From Williamsia sp. (lineage in GTDB: Bacteria > Bacteroidota > Bacteroidia > Chitinophagales > Chitinophagaceae), in NCBI GenBank assembly GCA_015069695.1, contig JADCRZ010000003.1, forward strand, positions 235,821-299,820: a DNA stretch of 64,000 nt. The letters are read 5' to 3'. The notes beneath the pieces were generated by a model, which did no database searches, was not told the DNA's origin, and saw only the letters and a list, made by a program, of their open reading frames with translations. Of this stretch, positions 21,545-29,610 are shown piece after piece (the stretch's first letter is position 1; the number at the start of each line of letters is the position of its first letter). The position numbers and the translations under genes are program-made.

Positions 21545-21958
21545 TTAATTTTGGCTTAAGTTATTGCTGGCTGAGCGCGGGTCGTCTTTGTATTTGGAAG
21601 GACATTTGATCAGGATGCCATCCTTGCTGGTAATGTCGAATACATTGCCGCTCATCTTGCCTTTCAATACGATCCGCTCCGCTTTTTCCATGTCGTACGG
21701 TTTTTCATAGTGGTATACCACCTGCGCTCGATTGCCCACGGTGTCAACCACATGAAAGCTCAAGTAATTGGGATTTTTGAGGGGGTCGTACGTCATAGGC
21801 TGCGAATTATCCAGCCGGGCAATGATGGTAACAACCTTGCCTTCTTTTTGTTTGGCTGAGGCAATGGTTTCGTACGTAGACAGATTGCCCATAAAGCTGA
21901 TCAGCGTAGCAATGGAGAGGGCAATAAAAATGAGCAGGATGATATGTAATTTCTTCAT
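21545..21958 (-). CDS. ccmE: Cytochrome c maturation protein CcmE, CxxxY variant
   Basis: 137 residues from the ATG at 21956-21958, chosen because the membrane anchor begins there (MKKLHIILLIFIALSIATLISFMG). An OB-fold domain follows. Where classical CcmE has a haem-binding His in an HxxxY motif, this protein has Cys119-Pro-Ser-Lys-Tyr123 (ILIKCPSKYKDD). A CxxxY CcmE is known from variant System I pathways in archaea and some bacteria, which lack CcmH. The protein carries haem between CcmC and the CcmF-type lyase encoded just downstream. A TACCTTTG element lies 17 bp upstream. Confidence 0.9.
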   Translation of the reverse strand: MKKLHIILLIFIALSIATLISFMGNLSTYETIASAKQKEGKVVTIIARLDNSQPMTYDPLKNPNYLSFHVVDTVGNRAQVVYHYEKPYDMEKAERIVLKGKMSGNVFDITSKDGILIKCPSKYKDDPRSASNNLSQN

Positions 21959-21974
21959 ATTGCAGATTCCAGCG

Positions 21975-21982
21975 CAAAGGTA
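21975..21982 (-). promoter_or_regulatory. Candidate -7 element (TACCTTTG) before ccmE
   Basis: On the minus strand TACCTTTG matches the Bacteroidota -7 consensus TAnnTTTG, 16 bases upstream of the ccmE start. No TTG is found at the expected -33 position, so the promoter is only half supported. Confidence 0.45.
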
Positions 21983-22044
21983 GGTCAAAAAGAATTGCCC
22001 GCCTCTCCTAAACTGGGCAGAACTATTTCATGCGGCGCCTTTCC

Positions 22045-22338
22045 TCAGACCACCGTATAATACTTCTGTTCTGCCCTTGTAGCCAGCTGCTTGATCCTGC
22101 CAATCACTTGCCGGTACTCCGGGCTTTCTTCAAAGGCCTTCAGATCTTCTTCTGTTTCCCATACAGTGCAGGAGATAAACTCTTCGGGCGCCTTTTCAGA
22201 TTCAAGAAAAAGGACTTCCCTGTTGCCCTTGTGTGCACGGATCACAGGGGCAATTTCTATGGTATAAACCTGCTTTGCTTCTTCTATTTTCTCCGGGGAG
22301 AATGCAAGATGGGTAAACCGGACTTTCATATTGGACAT
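22045..22338 (-). CDS. Antibiotic biosynthesis monooxygenase (ABM)-domain protein
   Basis: 97 residues, the length of a single ferredoxin-like ABM domain. The pattern EVLFLESEKAPEEFISCTVWETEEDLKAF fits, with a conserved Trp in the fourth strand followed by an acidic helix and ESPEYRQVIG. Such small dimers act as quinol monooxygenases or as haem- or stress-related proteins; the substrate cannot be inferred. It is a single gene, divergent from the arginase-superfamily gene at 22498. Confidence 0.7.
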   Translation of the reverse strand: MSNMKVRFTHLAFSPEKIEEAKQVYTIEIAPVIRAHKGNREVLFLESEKAPEEFISCTVWETEEDLKAFEESPEYRQVIGRIKQLATRAEQKYYTVV

Positions 22339-22435
22339 ATTTAGGGAAGCGTAAAATACTTGAAAAACGGGAAAAAACAGGGAACTTCAGGATGGTATTC
22401 GTCCGGCTAGCCCCAGTTCAGGAAGCTTTATTTTT

Positions 22436-22465
22436 TTTGTTCTAACTGGCTCTATACTAACTTCG
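22436..22465 (+). promoter_or_regulatory. Candidate promoter of the arginase-superfamily gene
   Basis: TTTG at 22436-22439 and TAACTTCG at 22458-22465 are separated by 18 bases. This resembles the Bacteroidota TTTG/TAnnTTTG promoter with one mismatch in the -7 box. It lies 32 bp before the ATG at 22498. Confidence 0.45.
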
Positions 22466-22497
22466 CCCCTTTTTCGTATCTTATTAAAGTACTTGTA

Positions 22498-23541
22498 ATG
22501 GCAGACCTAACTCAATTTGATGCCAATGCAGCGGGTAATCCCAATAACAATATATTCGGATTGCCATTTAAAGAAGAAGATGCCAGCCTGGTCATCCTGC
22601 CGGTCCCCTGGGAAGTAACTGTTAGCTGTACGGCAGGCACCGCCCGGGCACCGGACCATATCTTCAAATCCTCCCGCCAGATAGACATATTTGACATAGA
22701 GAACTCGGAGGGCTGGAAAAAGGGATTTTATATGCGGCCGCCCGACAAGAAGGTCCTGCTGAAAAGCGATTACCTGCGCAAGGAAGCTGAGCTATACATA
22801 GATTATATCTCCAAGGGTGAACCGGTGAACATCAACACCTTCATCGCCAAGTCAATCCGCGAAATCAACGAAGGCAGTATTTATCTCAACAACTGGGTGT
22901 ATGAGCAAACCAGCAACCTGCTCAGCAAGGGAAAGCTCGTGGCCCTGCTGGGCGGTGACCACAGTACACCTTTTGGCTACCTCAAAGCGCTCACAGAAAA
23001 ATGGGGTTCCTTTGGCATCCTGCAAATCGATGCGCATTGCAACCTGCGGAAGGCCTATATGAATTTTGTGTATTCCCACGCCAGCGTGATCTACAACACG
23101 CTTCAGGAAGTTCCGCAAATTTCAAAAATAGTGCAGGTAGGCGTCCGTGATTTCAGCGGCGAAGAATGGGATTATATGCACCAGCACACCGACAAGGTGA
23201 TTACCTATTTCGACCGGGATATCAAAGAGCAGCTTTATGAAGGAAAGACCTGGCAGCAGTTTGCAGACCAGATCGTAAATGACCTGCCCGACAAAGTCTA
23301 TCTTAGCTTCGACGTCGACGGGCTGGATCCCAAGCTCTGCCCGAACAGCGGCACGCCGGTATTTGGCGGATTGGAGATCGACCAGGTTTTGTATCTCGTT
23401 AAAAAGATCATCCAGAGCGGCCGGCGGCTCATAGGCTTTGACCTCTGCGAAGTGGGGGTAGATGAAAAAGAATGGGATGCCAATGTAGGCGCGCGTATCT
23501 TGTGGAAATTGTGCAACCTGCTTGTGCTGAGCAATGAATAA
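22498..23541 (+). CDS. Arginase/agmatinase/formimidoylglutamase superfamily protein with an altered metal site
   Basis: 347 residues. The ureohydrolase fold is recognisable from GGDHST (His155), DAHCNLR (Asp178, His180) and SFDVDGLDP (Asp272, Asp274). These supply five of the six usual ligands of the two-manganese site. The sixth position, Asp in the DAHxD motif, is Asn182 here (codon AAC, 23041-23043). The family hydrolyses guanidino or formimino groups (arginine, agmatine, formimidoylglutamate). Which substrate applies cannot be seen, and activity may be altered by the substitution. A membrane-protein gene starts 18 bp downstream. The upstream region holds a plausible promoter. Confidence 0.88.
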   Translation: MADLTQFDANAAGNPNNNIFGLPFKEEDASLVILPVPWEVTVSCTAGTARAPDHIFKSSRQIDIFDIENSEGWKKGFYMRPPDKKVLLKSDYLRKEAELYIDYISKGEPVNINTFIAKSIREINEGSIYLNNWVYEQTSNLLSKGKLVALLGGDHSTPFGYLKALTEKWGSFGILQIDAHCNLRKAYMNFVYSHASVIYNTLQEVPQISKIVQVGVRDFSGEEWDYMHQHTDKVITYFDRDIKEQLYEGKTWQQFADQIVNDLPDKVYLSFDVDGLDPKLCPNSGTPVFGGLEIDQVLYLVKKIIQSGRRLIGFDLCEVGVDEKEWDANVGARILWKLCNLLVLSNE

Positions 23542-23559
23542 CCACACCAAAGCTACCAG

Positions 23560-24114
23560 ATGATTTACAAATATGTAGTTACGTTACGGAATGACAAAGC
23601 CAGGGTCATCAACTTGATAAGTTTGCTCGTGGCAGTTTTGTCTGTTATCATCTTTACAAGGCTGCAAATAAAAGCAGGTACTGCTTCACTGCTTTATGGT
23701 ACTTCAGCGGTCCTTATTACCATCTGCCTTCTTTATATCTACTTTCGCCGCAACATCAGGTACCGAATCATGTCTTACAGCCACATCCTTATGGCTGCCG
23801 GTCTTACCTGGTTTGCTGTTCCCGGGTTGGTGGCCTGGATCGGTTTGCCGGTTTTGGTGCTTGCCCTGCTGGAACGCCCTGCCAAGCTGCCCCTGGAAAT
23901 CGGGTTCACAGACGACCGGATTGTGATCAACAACCTTTTCAAAAAGCGGTTTCACTGGAATGATTTTCACAACATCATTTTAAAGGACGGACTGCTCACG
24001 CTGGATTTTAAAAACAACAAGCTTATCCAGCGGGAAACCCTCGACGATGATGAAGATGATGCCAGCGAGGATGAATTCAATGCCTATTGCAAGCTCAGGC
24101 TGCGAGAGAAGTAG
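23560..24114 (+). CDS. Membrane protein of unknown function with a soluble C-terminal domain
   Basis: 184 residues. Four hydrophobic segments lie in the first 110 residues, in two pairs (LISLLVAVLSVIIFTRL, SAVLITICLLYIYF, ILMAAGLTWFAVPGLV, GLPVLVLALLE). A short beta-rich domain follows (IGFTDDRIVINNLFKKRFHWNDFHNIILKDGLLTLDF, here given in parts) and ends in an acidic stretch (DDDEDDASEDE). The layout recalls membrane-anchored bacterial PH-like domains, but I cannot assign a family. It sits 18 bp after the arginase-like gene and 2 bp before the radical SAM gene, so it is probably cotranscribed with both. Confidence 0.65.
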   Translation: MIYKYVVTLRNDKARVINLISLLVAVLSVIIFTRLQIKAGTASLLYGTSAVLITICLLYIYFRRNIRYRIMSYSHILMAAGLTWFAVPGLVAWIGLPVLVLALLERPAKLPLEIGFTDDRIVINNLFKKRFHWNDFHNIILKDGLLTLDFKNNKLIQRETLDDDEDDASEDEFNAYCKLRLREK

Positions 24115-24116
24115 TG

Positions 24117-25448
24117 ATGGATGTCTTACCTTTGCCGCTGATCATGCAAGCAACCTTACCAGCATCACCCTATATTTTATATTCTGACGGAAAAGGAACT
24201 ATTTTCGAAGACAGGTCTTTGTATACCACCGGCCGCAGCGGCTGGGACGCCCTGCCCATTGCCCAGGATGAATGGATCGAACTGCCGGCCGGTGGACAGC
24301 TCTACGAGCTTCCGGGCCGCAGGGGCATCGGCATCGATGTAAAAACAGGCGAGATGCGGCTCTGTGAAAAAGGATGGGCCGTAGCAGCCTTTCTTTCGCC
24401 GGCTTATACAGGTTTGTACCTGGCTGCCTATGAAACAGGTGCAGGTGCTCCTACCCTGCCCTTGTTTTGTTATACGGCTGCCGGCTGGCACAATGAAAAG
24501 ATCTGGGTTCCGGCCGTGCGCATCGAAAATGATATCCGGCAGGAATCCGTCGGTTTTGATGAGAAAAAGATCCGGTCCGGCGTGGAGCGGCTGTTTGAAG
24601 CCTACCCGCATAACAGGCTGGTACAGCACCTGGGCAACAACTGCGCGCTTACCTATCATTGCCCGGCGGCCCGCAACTTTTTTATGGGCAGATGGGAATG
24701 CCCGGTACCCTCCTCGCCTGCCTGCAATGCCAATTGCATCGGCTGCATTTCTTTTCAACCCGAATCAGAAACCATCACCTCTACACAGGACAGGCTAGTT
24801 TTCAAACCCACTGCCGAGGAAATTGTCGAATTTACCGTGCCACACCTGGAAACGGCACCCTACCCCATTGTGAGCTTTGGACAAGGTTGCGAAGGAGAAC
24901 CCCTCCTGATGTGGGAAACCATCCGGGAGGCCATTCTGGAAATCAGGAAGCATACTCCCAAAGGAAGCATCAACATCAATACCAATGGCTCGCGGCCGGC
25001 TGCCGTAGAAGCGCTTTGCAGGGCCGGACTCAACAGCATCCGCGTAAGTACCAATTCTGTCCGCAAGTCCATCTATGAAGCCTATTACCGCCCGAACAAT
25101 TATCAGTTTGAAGACATCGTGGAAAGCATCAAGGTAGTCCGGCGCCATGGCGGCTGGGCTTCGATCAATTATTTTGTTTTTCCGGGCATGACGGACAGCG
25201 CAGACGAATACGAAGCCTTGCGCACCCTGATCCGGGACACGGACCTAAGCATGATCCAGTGGCGGAATTTCAACATTGATCCGGATTGGTACCTGGGAAA
25301 GATCGGTGTTACCGATACGGGCGAGTTCCTGGGCGTAAAGCAGCTGCAGGAGCTGATCAGGGAAGAGTTCCCCCATCTTAGGTTTGGTTATTTTAATCCG
25401 CCCATGGAAAGGATAAAAGGCAATTATGAGCACGACTTTGCTCATTAA
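24117..25448 (+). CDS. Uncharacterised radical SAM protein
   Basis: 443 residues from ATG 24117, which lies 2 bp after the preceding stop; ATG 24144 is an equally possible start. The iron-sulfur motif CNANCIGC places ligands at Cys203, Cys207 and Cys210. A SAM-binding GEPL-like stretch (GQGCEGEPLL) and NINTNGS on a later strand complete the radical SAM core. The first 190 residues form a separate domain of unknown type, beginning ILYSDGKGTIFED. The C-terminus has no extra cysteine cluster typical of SPASM domains. The family appears in Bacteroidota without a known reaction. The closely packed GNAT gene downstream may be functionally linked. Confidence 0.85.
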   Translation: MDVLPLPLIMQATLPASPYILYSDGKGTIFEDRSLYTTGRSGWDALPIAQDEWIELPAGGQLYELPGRRGIGIDVKTGEMRLCEKGWAVAAFLSPAYTGLYLAAYETGAGAPTLPLFCYTAAGWHNEKIWVPAVRIENDIRQESVGFDEKKIRSGVERLFEAYPHNRLVQHLGNNCALTYHCPAARNFFMGRWECPVPSSPACNANCIGCISFQPESETITSTQDRLVFKPTAEEIVEFTVPHLETAPYPIVSFGQGCEGEPLLMWETIREAILEIRKHTPKGSININTNGSRPAAVEALCRAGLNSIRVSTNSVRKSIYEAYYRPNNYQFEDIVESIKVVRRHGGWASINYFVFPGMTDSADEYEALRTLIRDTDLSMIQWRNFNIDPDWYLGKIGVTDTGEFLGVKQLQELIREEFPHLRFGYFNPPMERIKGNYEHDFAH

Positions 25449-25476
25449 GTCTATCTAAGCATCCTAATTTACACAC

Positions 25477-26016
25477 ATGGAAATCAATTGCGGCGATTTT
25501 CTGTTGCGGCCATTCCGGATGAGCGACCAGCAAAGCATGGCCCGCTATGCCAACAATCATCACATCTGGCGCAATGTTCGTGACCGTTTTCCGCATCCTT
25601 ACACGTTGGAAGATGCGGTCGCTTTTTTGCAGCCAAGGGTGGACACAGAGCCTGTTACAGATTTCTGCATTGATTACCGGGGTGAATGCATTGGAGCCAT
25701 GGGTATTCTACTGCAACAGGATGTTCACCGCAAATCGGCCGAGTTCGGCTACTGGCTCGCCGAACCCTTCTGGGGCCGTGGCATCGCTACCACTGCTGCG
25801 CAAAATTTGATCCCGCATATCTGGAAAAGGTTTGACCTGGTGCGCTTGTATGCCTGCATCTTCGCCTACAACAAAGCCTCCATGCGTGTACTGGAAAAAG
25901 CAGGCTTCCGCTTTGAATGCATTTTCGAGAAAGCCGTTTTCAAGGATAACCAGTTGGTGGATGAGCACCGGTATTGTTGTCTGAACCAGGATTATACGAT
26001 CTCTCCCATCCTGTAA
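25477..26016 (+). CDS. GNAT family N-acetyltransferase (RimJ/RimL-like)
   Basis: 179 residues, one GNAT domain. RimJ-like features are FLLRPFRMSDQQSMARYANN at the start, then AEFGYWLAEPFWGRGIATTAA as the acetyl-CoA loop (GRGIAT) and ASMRVLEKAGFRFE near the end. It transfers an acetyl group to an amine, either a protein N-terminus or a small molecule; the substrate is not evident. It follows the radical SAM gene after 28 bp on the same strand. Confidence 0.85.
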   Translation: MEINCGDFLLRPFRMSDQQSMARYANNHHIWRNVRDRFPHPYTLEDAVAFLQPRVDTEPVTDFCIDYRGECIGAMGILLQQDVHRKSAEFGYWLAEPFWGRGIATTAAQNLIPHIWKRFDLVRLYACIFAYNKASMRVLEKAGFRFECIFEKAVFKDNQLVDEHRYCCLNQDYTISPIL

Positions 26017-26106
26017 ATCCCGGTTCAGACATTTAACACTTCATTACTCGTTTATCTGGTAATTTAGTGAACCGCTTAAGCGTTTAGCCTAAACACGTAC
26101 CTTCAT

Positions 26107-26994
26107 ATGGCCAATACAACCATGATCACTCCATTTGAATACCAGAAAAACATGCGGGCGGGGGGATATACCCTGCTGATCTGTGTGTTGCTTTGTGTCC
26201 TGTTCTTTCTGATCAAATGGAATACACCTTCTTTTCCTGTTCCGCCTGTTGAAGATGGCATTGAAGTAAACCTGGGCAACAGCGATGCCGGCCTGGGGGA
26301 TGATCAGCCCTTTGAGCCCGGCCAGCCGGCACCCCAGGAACAGCAACGGTATACACCTCCGCAGCCGGTTGCAGAAAAAGAAAACATCAAAGATGTAGAA
26401 ACAGATGACCGGGATGAAGACGCGCCGGTCGTAAAAAAACCGACGGTAGCAAAACCCGATGCTACGAAGATTGCAGACAAGGACGAAAAAATAAACAAGC
26501 CGGTAAAAGTTACCCAGCCCGCGGCTGTTCCCACACCTGCTCCACCCAAGCCCAAAGCTGTTTTCAAAGGAGTGAACGGAACCGGAACCGGGGGCAACGA
26601 AGCAGACACCTACAAAAAAGGAGGCAATGAAGGCATTGCCGGAGGTCAGGGCGACCAGGGCCGGCCGGGGGGTGATCCGGACAGCAAAAACTATACAGGC
26701 AATGGCGGCACGGGTAAATCGGGTGTCAGCATTTCGCGCGGACTGCAGGGAAGGCGTTTTACCGGCCTGCCTTCTTTTGAAGATGAATTTAACGAGAATG
26801 CCAAAGTAGCCGTAGACATCCGGGTGGATGAAAGCGGAAAAGTTACTTCTGCCGTTTACCAGCCCCGCGGCTCTACAACCGGCTCCGCCACCCTGAAAAA
26901 CATCGCCATCCGCAAAGCCATGCAGATCAAATTCAACGCTGGCGGCGATGAATCACTGGGTACGATCGTATTTAACTTCAGGCTGAGGAATTAA
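26107..26994 (+). CDS. TonB-like energy-transducer protein
   Basis: 295 residues. A short cytoplasmic N-terminus is followed by one membrane helix (GYTLLICVLLCVLFFLI, about 20-37). A long Pro/Lys/Asp/Gly-rich periplasmic linker then leads to a small C-terminal domain (KVAVDIRVDESGKVTSAVY ... MQIKFNA). This is the TonB/TolA plan: inner membrane anchor, extended spacer and a domain that contacts outer membrane receptors. In related genomes such proteins often sit with exbB and exbD, but neither is in the window. The upstream GNAT gene ends 90 bp earlier. Confidence 0.82.
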   Translation: MANTTMITPFEYQKNMRAGGYTLLICVLLCVLFFLIKWNTPSFPVPPVEDGIEVNLGNSDAGLGDDQPFEPGQPAPQEQQRYTPPQPVAEKENIKDVETDDRDEDAPVVKKPTVAKPDATKIADKDEKINKPVKVTQPAAVPTPAPPKPKAVFKGVNGTGTGGNEADTYKKGGNEGIAGGQGDQGRPGGDPDSKNYTGNGGTGKSGVSISRGLQGRRFTGLPSFEDEFNENAKVAVDIRVDESGKVTSAVYQPRGSTTGSATLKNIAIRKAMQIKFNAGGDESLGTIVFNFRLRN

Positions 26995-27305
26995 GCCCTG
27001 TGTGGCCTGCACCCCTTGGAAGATGCAAGTTTCAGCATCTCCATTTATTTCCACGTCGATACAATTTTCCACCACTACGTACCTGGAACTGACATTGCAT
27101 GCTGCGCAGCCGAAGATGCTAACCCATGAAACATCGTGGCTCACCAATGCAGCTAAAAAGGACAGGTCGAGGCTTGTTGAATTGGGGATCCGGATCTGTT
27201 GGCATACAGGTGGCTTTTGTTGCGTTAAAATGTTGTAGTTGGATCAGCGCGTTAAATTTAGCCCATGCCTCAACGCAGAATTAGTAAAAACACGACAACT
27301 TTACG
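26995..27305. other. Non-coding gap between the TonB-like gene and a broken regulator
   Basis: This 311-bp convergent region follows the stop of the TonB-like gene and precedes the stop of the AraC-type remnant. I see no strong terminator hairpin. An open frame on the minus strand (about 26953-27243) lacks an ATG and overlaps the TonB-like coding sequence in antisense, so I do not call it a gene. Confidence 0.6.
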
Positions 27306-27988
27306 TTATACCTTTACGCGGCTGATATATTCTTCCTGGCTCAAAGGCGTTTTTTCCAGGAAATTGGCCGGGGCCGCACCTGAAAACCGCTTGAAATCTT
27401 TTACCAGGTGCATCTGATCAAAATAATCTGCTTCAACAGCAATGGAAGACCAGCGCTTCCAGGGCTTTCTGAGCTTGATGTCCAAGCAATAGCGTCCGGG
27501 TGGTAACTTCACTTTTGCTTTTGTAAATATCCAAGCAACCAGGCATCAGCCAGGACACCGATAGCATGCAAATTTTCGGACATGCATAAACGCTCATAAA
27601 AAAGCCTGACGCCAGGATCAAAAAGATCATCTGTAAAAACAATAAAGTCGTTGACGTCTTTTGAAGGGAGGCGGAATATTTTATAAAAACCGGTTGGCCT
27701 AAAAACAATTTCCAGAAACGCATAGCGCCCATTCATGGCTATTTCTCCATTGTACTGGGTCCCTAGACCAAGTATACCTCCGTAACTGCCTCCATCTAAA
27801 ACCTGTCCTGTAGAAGGATTGCTGGAGCTTATAGGCCAATCATTGAAATGGAACGTAAGCGACATCTCATGGTAAGCATGCCAGGGATTGATCAGGTCCT
27901 TACCTGCCGTATCAAATTCCCGGTATCTGTAGCACCGTATGAAAGGGGCCAAGGCCGGCGATGTCGGTATTTCAATGGTAGTGATCAT
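27306..27988 (-). pseudogene. AraC-family regulator broken by internal deletion and frameshift
   Basis: The first frame (27509-27988) encodes 159 residues of an AraC-type sensor domain (DUF6597-like: SPALAPFIRCYRYREFD, HEMSLTFHF) and then stops. An overlapping second frame (27306-27512) resumes with WSSIAVEADYFDQMHLVKDFKRFSG. This is the second helix-turn-helix of an AraC DNA-binding domain. The first helix-turn-helix, about 45-50 residues that should lie between LLGYLQKQ and LDIKLRKPWK, is absent. So a deletion and a change of frame occurred together around 27500-27512. Neither part could bind DNA as a normal AraC protein does. A sequencing error alone would not explain the missing residues. 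Confidence 0.8.
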
Positions 27989-28264
27989 AAAGATGATTGG
28001 TAATTTACAGGTAAACCATTCCCATCAGCGCAGCAAGAAAGAAGAAGACCTGGTAAGTATCTCTCAAAGATGCGGCATCGCACACATGAAGGAGGGCAAA
28101 TTTTAGGCTGGAAGGTAAGCGGTTGTACTAAAGATAAGGCAATTCAGATTAGCAGCAGCTTGTTACGCAAACTTGTGCCTGCTTGTGGCTGGCTTTGCTG
28201 AAAAGCAAATTACCTTTACCGGCGAATGTTGCAGTCGTAAACTTAACGGATCAATTGTATCAAC

Positions 28265-29569
28265 ATGACCTACCAGGAAACCCTTCACTATATGTACACC
28301 CGTTTGCCGATGTTCAGCCGCATCGGGGCAGACGCCATCAAGACAGACATTACCAATACGGTTTTATTGTGCGAACGCATCGGCAACCCCCAGCTATCGT
28401 TCCCGTCTGTTCATATAGCGGGCACAAACGGCAAAGGCTCCGTGAGCCACATGCTCGCAGCAGTTTTTCAAACGGCCGGATACAAAACAGGTTTGTATAC
28501 TTCTCCCCACCTCAAAGATTTCCGCGAACGCATCAAAATAGATGGCAGCATGATACCGGAAGACTTTGTAACCGGATTTATCCAAAACATACAACCCGCC
28601 ATTGAAGAATTATCGCCTTCCTTTTTTGAGATCACCGTTGCCATGGCATTCGACTTCTTTGCCAGCCAACAGGTCGACATCGCCATCATCGAAACCGGAT
28701 TGGGTGGCCGGCTCGATAGCACCAATATTATTACGCCCCGGTTGTCGGTGATCACAAATGTTGGGTGGGATCACATGAACATCCTGGGCGATACCCTGCA
28801 AAAAATTGCTTTTGAAAAAGCCGGTATCATTAAGAAAGGGGTTCCCGTGGTAGTTGGACAGCATGCGGATGAAACCTACGCTGTGTTCGAAAAAAAAGCA
28901 GCCGAAGAACAAGCCCCCCTCTCGTTTGCTGATGCCAAAAGGCGGGTAACCGGTTGGACCTACGATAAGCACCAGCTGGTAGCAGAAGTAACCAAGCTCC
29001 ATACAGACGACAAACAATATTTTCACCTCGACCTGCCAGGCCTCTACCAAACAAAAAATCTTATCACCGTGCTGGAAGCCCTGGCCGTGCTCAAACAACA
29101 AGGCTGGCTGATCCAGGATGGACACATAGAAAAAGCCTTGCACCAGGTAAAGCGGCTCACTGGCCTGCATGGCCGATGGGAAACCATCCGGGAACATCCC
29201 GCTATTATTGCGGATGTGGCACACAATGCAGACGGCATCCGCGAAGTAGTGGCGCAATTAGAGGTGATGACCTACCGGAACCTTTCTGTTGTGATCGGTA
29301 TGGTGAAAGACAAAGAAATAGACAAGGTGCTGGAGCTTTTGCCCAAAGGAGCACATTATTTTTTTACCCGGGCCCAGATAGAACGGGCGTTGCCGGAGCT
29401 GCAGCTGGCAGAAGCCGGCAGCCGGCACGGACTCAAAGGACACTATTATCCTGATGTAAACACCGCTATCAGGGCAGCCCTGGCGCAAGCCGATAAAGAT
29501 GATACCCTGCTCGTTTGTGGCAGTGTTTTTATTGTAGGAGAAATTGATCCCCAAAAATTTGCTTCTTAG
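28265..29569 (+). CDS. folC: Bifunctional folylpolyglutamate synthase/dihydrofolate synthase
   Basis: 434 residues. The Mur-ligase-type ATP site is HIAGTNGKGSVSHMLA, followed by YTSPHLKDFRERI, the magnesium/folate loop ETGLGGRLDSTNI and DHMNILGDTLQKIAFEKAGI. The C-terminal domain has DVAHNADG, as in all FolC proteins. It adds glutamate to dihydropteroate and to reduced folates in the cytoplasm. It is a single gene, converging with the Nudix gene. Confidence 0.95.
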   Translation: MTYQETLHYMYTRLPMFSRIGADAIKTDITNTVLLCERIGNPQLSFPSVHIAGTNGKGSVSHMLAAVFQTAGYKTGLYTSPHLKDFRERIKIDGSMIPEDFVTGFIQNIQPAIEELSPSFFEITVAMAFDFFASQQVDIAIIETGLGGRLDSTNIITPRLSVITNVGWDHMNILGDTLQKIAFEKAGIIKKGVPVVVGQHADETYAVFEKKAAEEQAPLSFADAKRRVTGWTYDKHQLVAEVTKLHTDDKQYFHLDLPGLYQTKNLITVLEALAVLKQQGWLIQDGHIEKALHQVKRLTGLHGRWETIREHPAIIADVAHNADGIREVVAQLEVMTYRNLSVVIGMVKDKEIDKVLELLPKGAHYFFTRAQIERALPELQLAEAGSRHGLKGHYYPDVNTAIRAALAQADKDDTLLVCGSVFIVGEIDPQKFAS

Positions 29570-29610
29570 TTTGCGGCTGCAAATCCAATGGCATCGGGGT
29601 ACGCAAGCAG

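Noticed and set aside
27002-27238. Plus-strand frame of 78 codons after the TonB-like gene
   Set aside because: It has low-complexity-like composition and no family pattern; the opposite strand is equally open. I see no evidence for translation.
26953-27243. Open minus-strand frame with several cysteines after the TonB-like gene
   Set aside because: It has no ATG, overlaps the TonB-like coding region in antisense, and shows no recognisable family. It is most likely a chance open frame.
27989-28264. Possible tRNA or small RNA in the gap before folC
   Set aside because: No cloverleaf, no conserved tRNA loops and no terminator hairpin were found.
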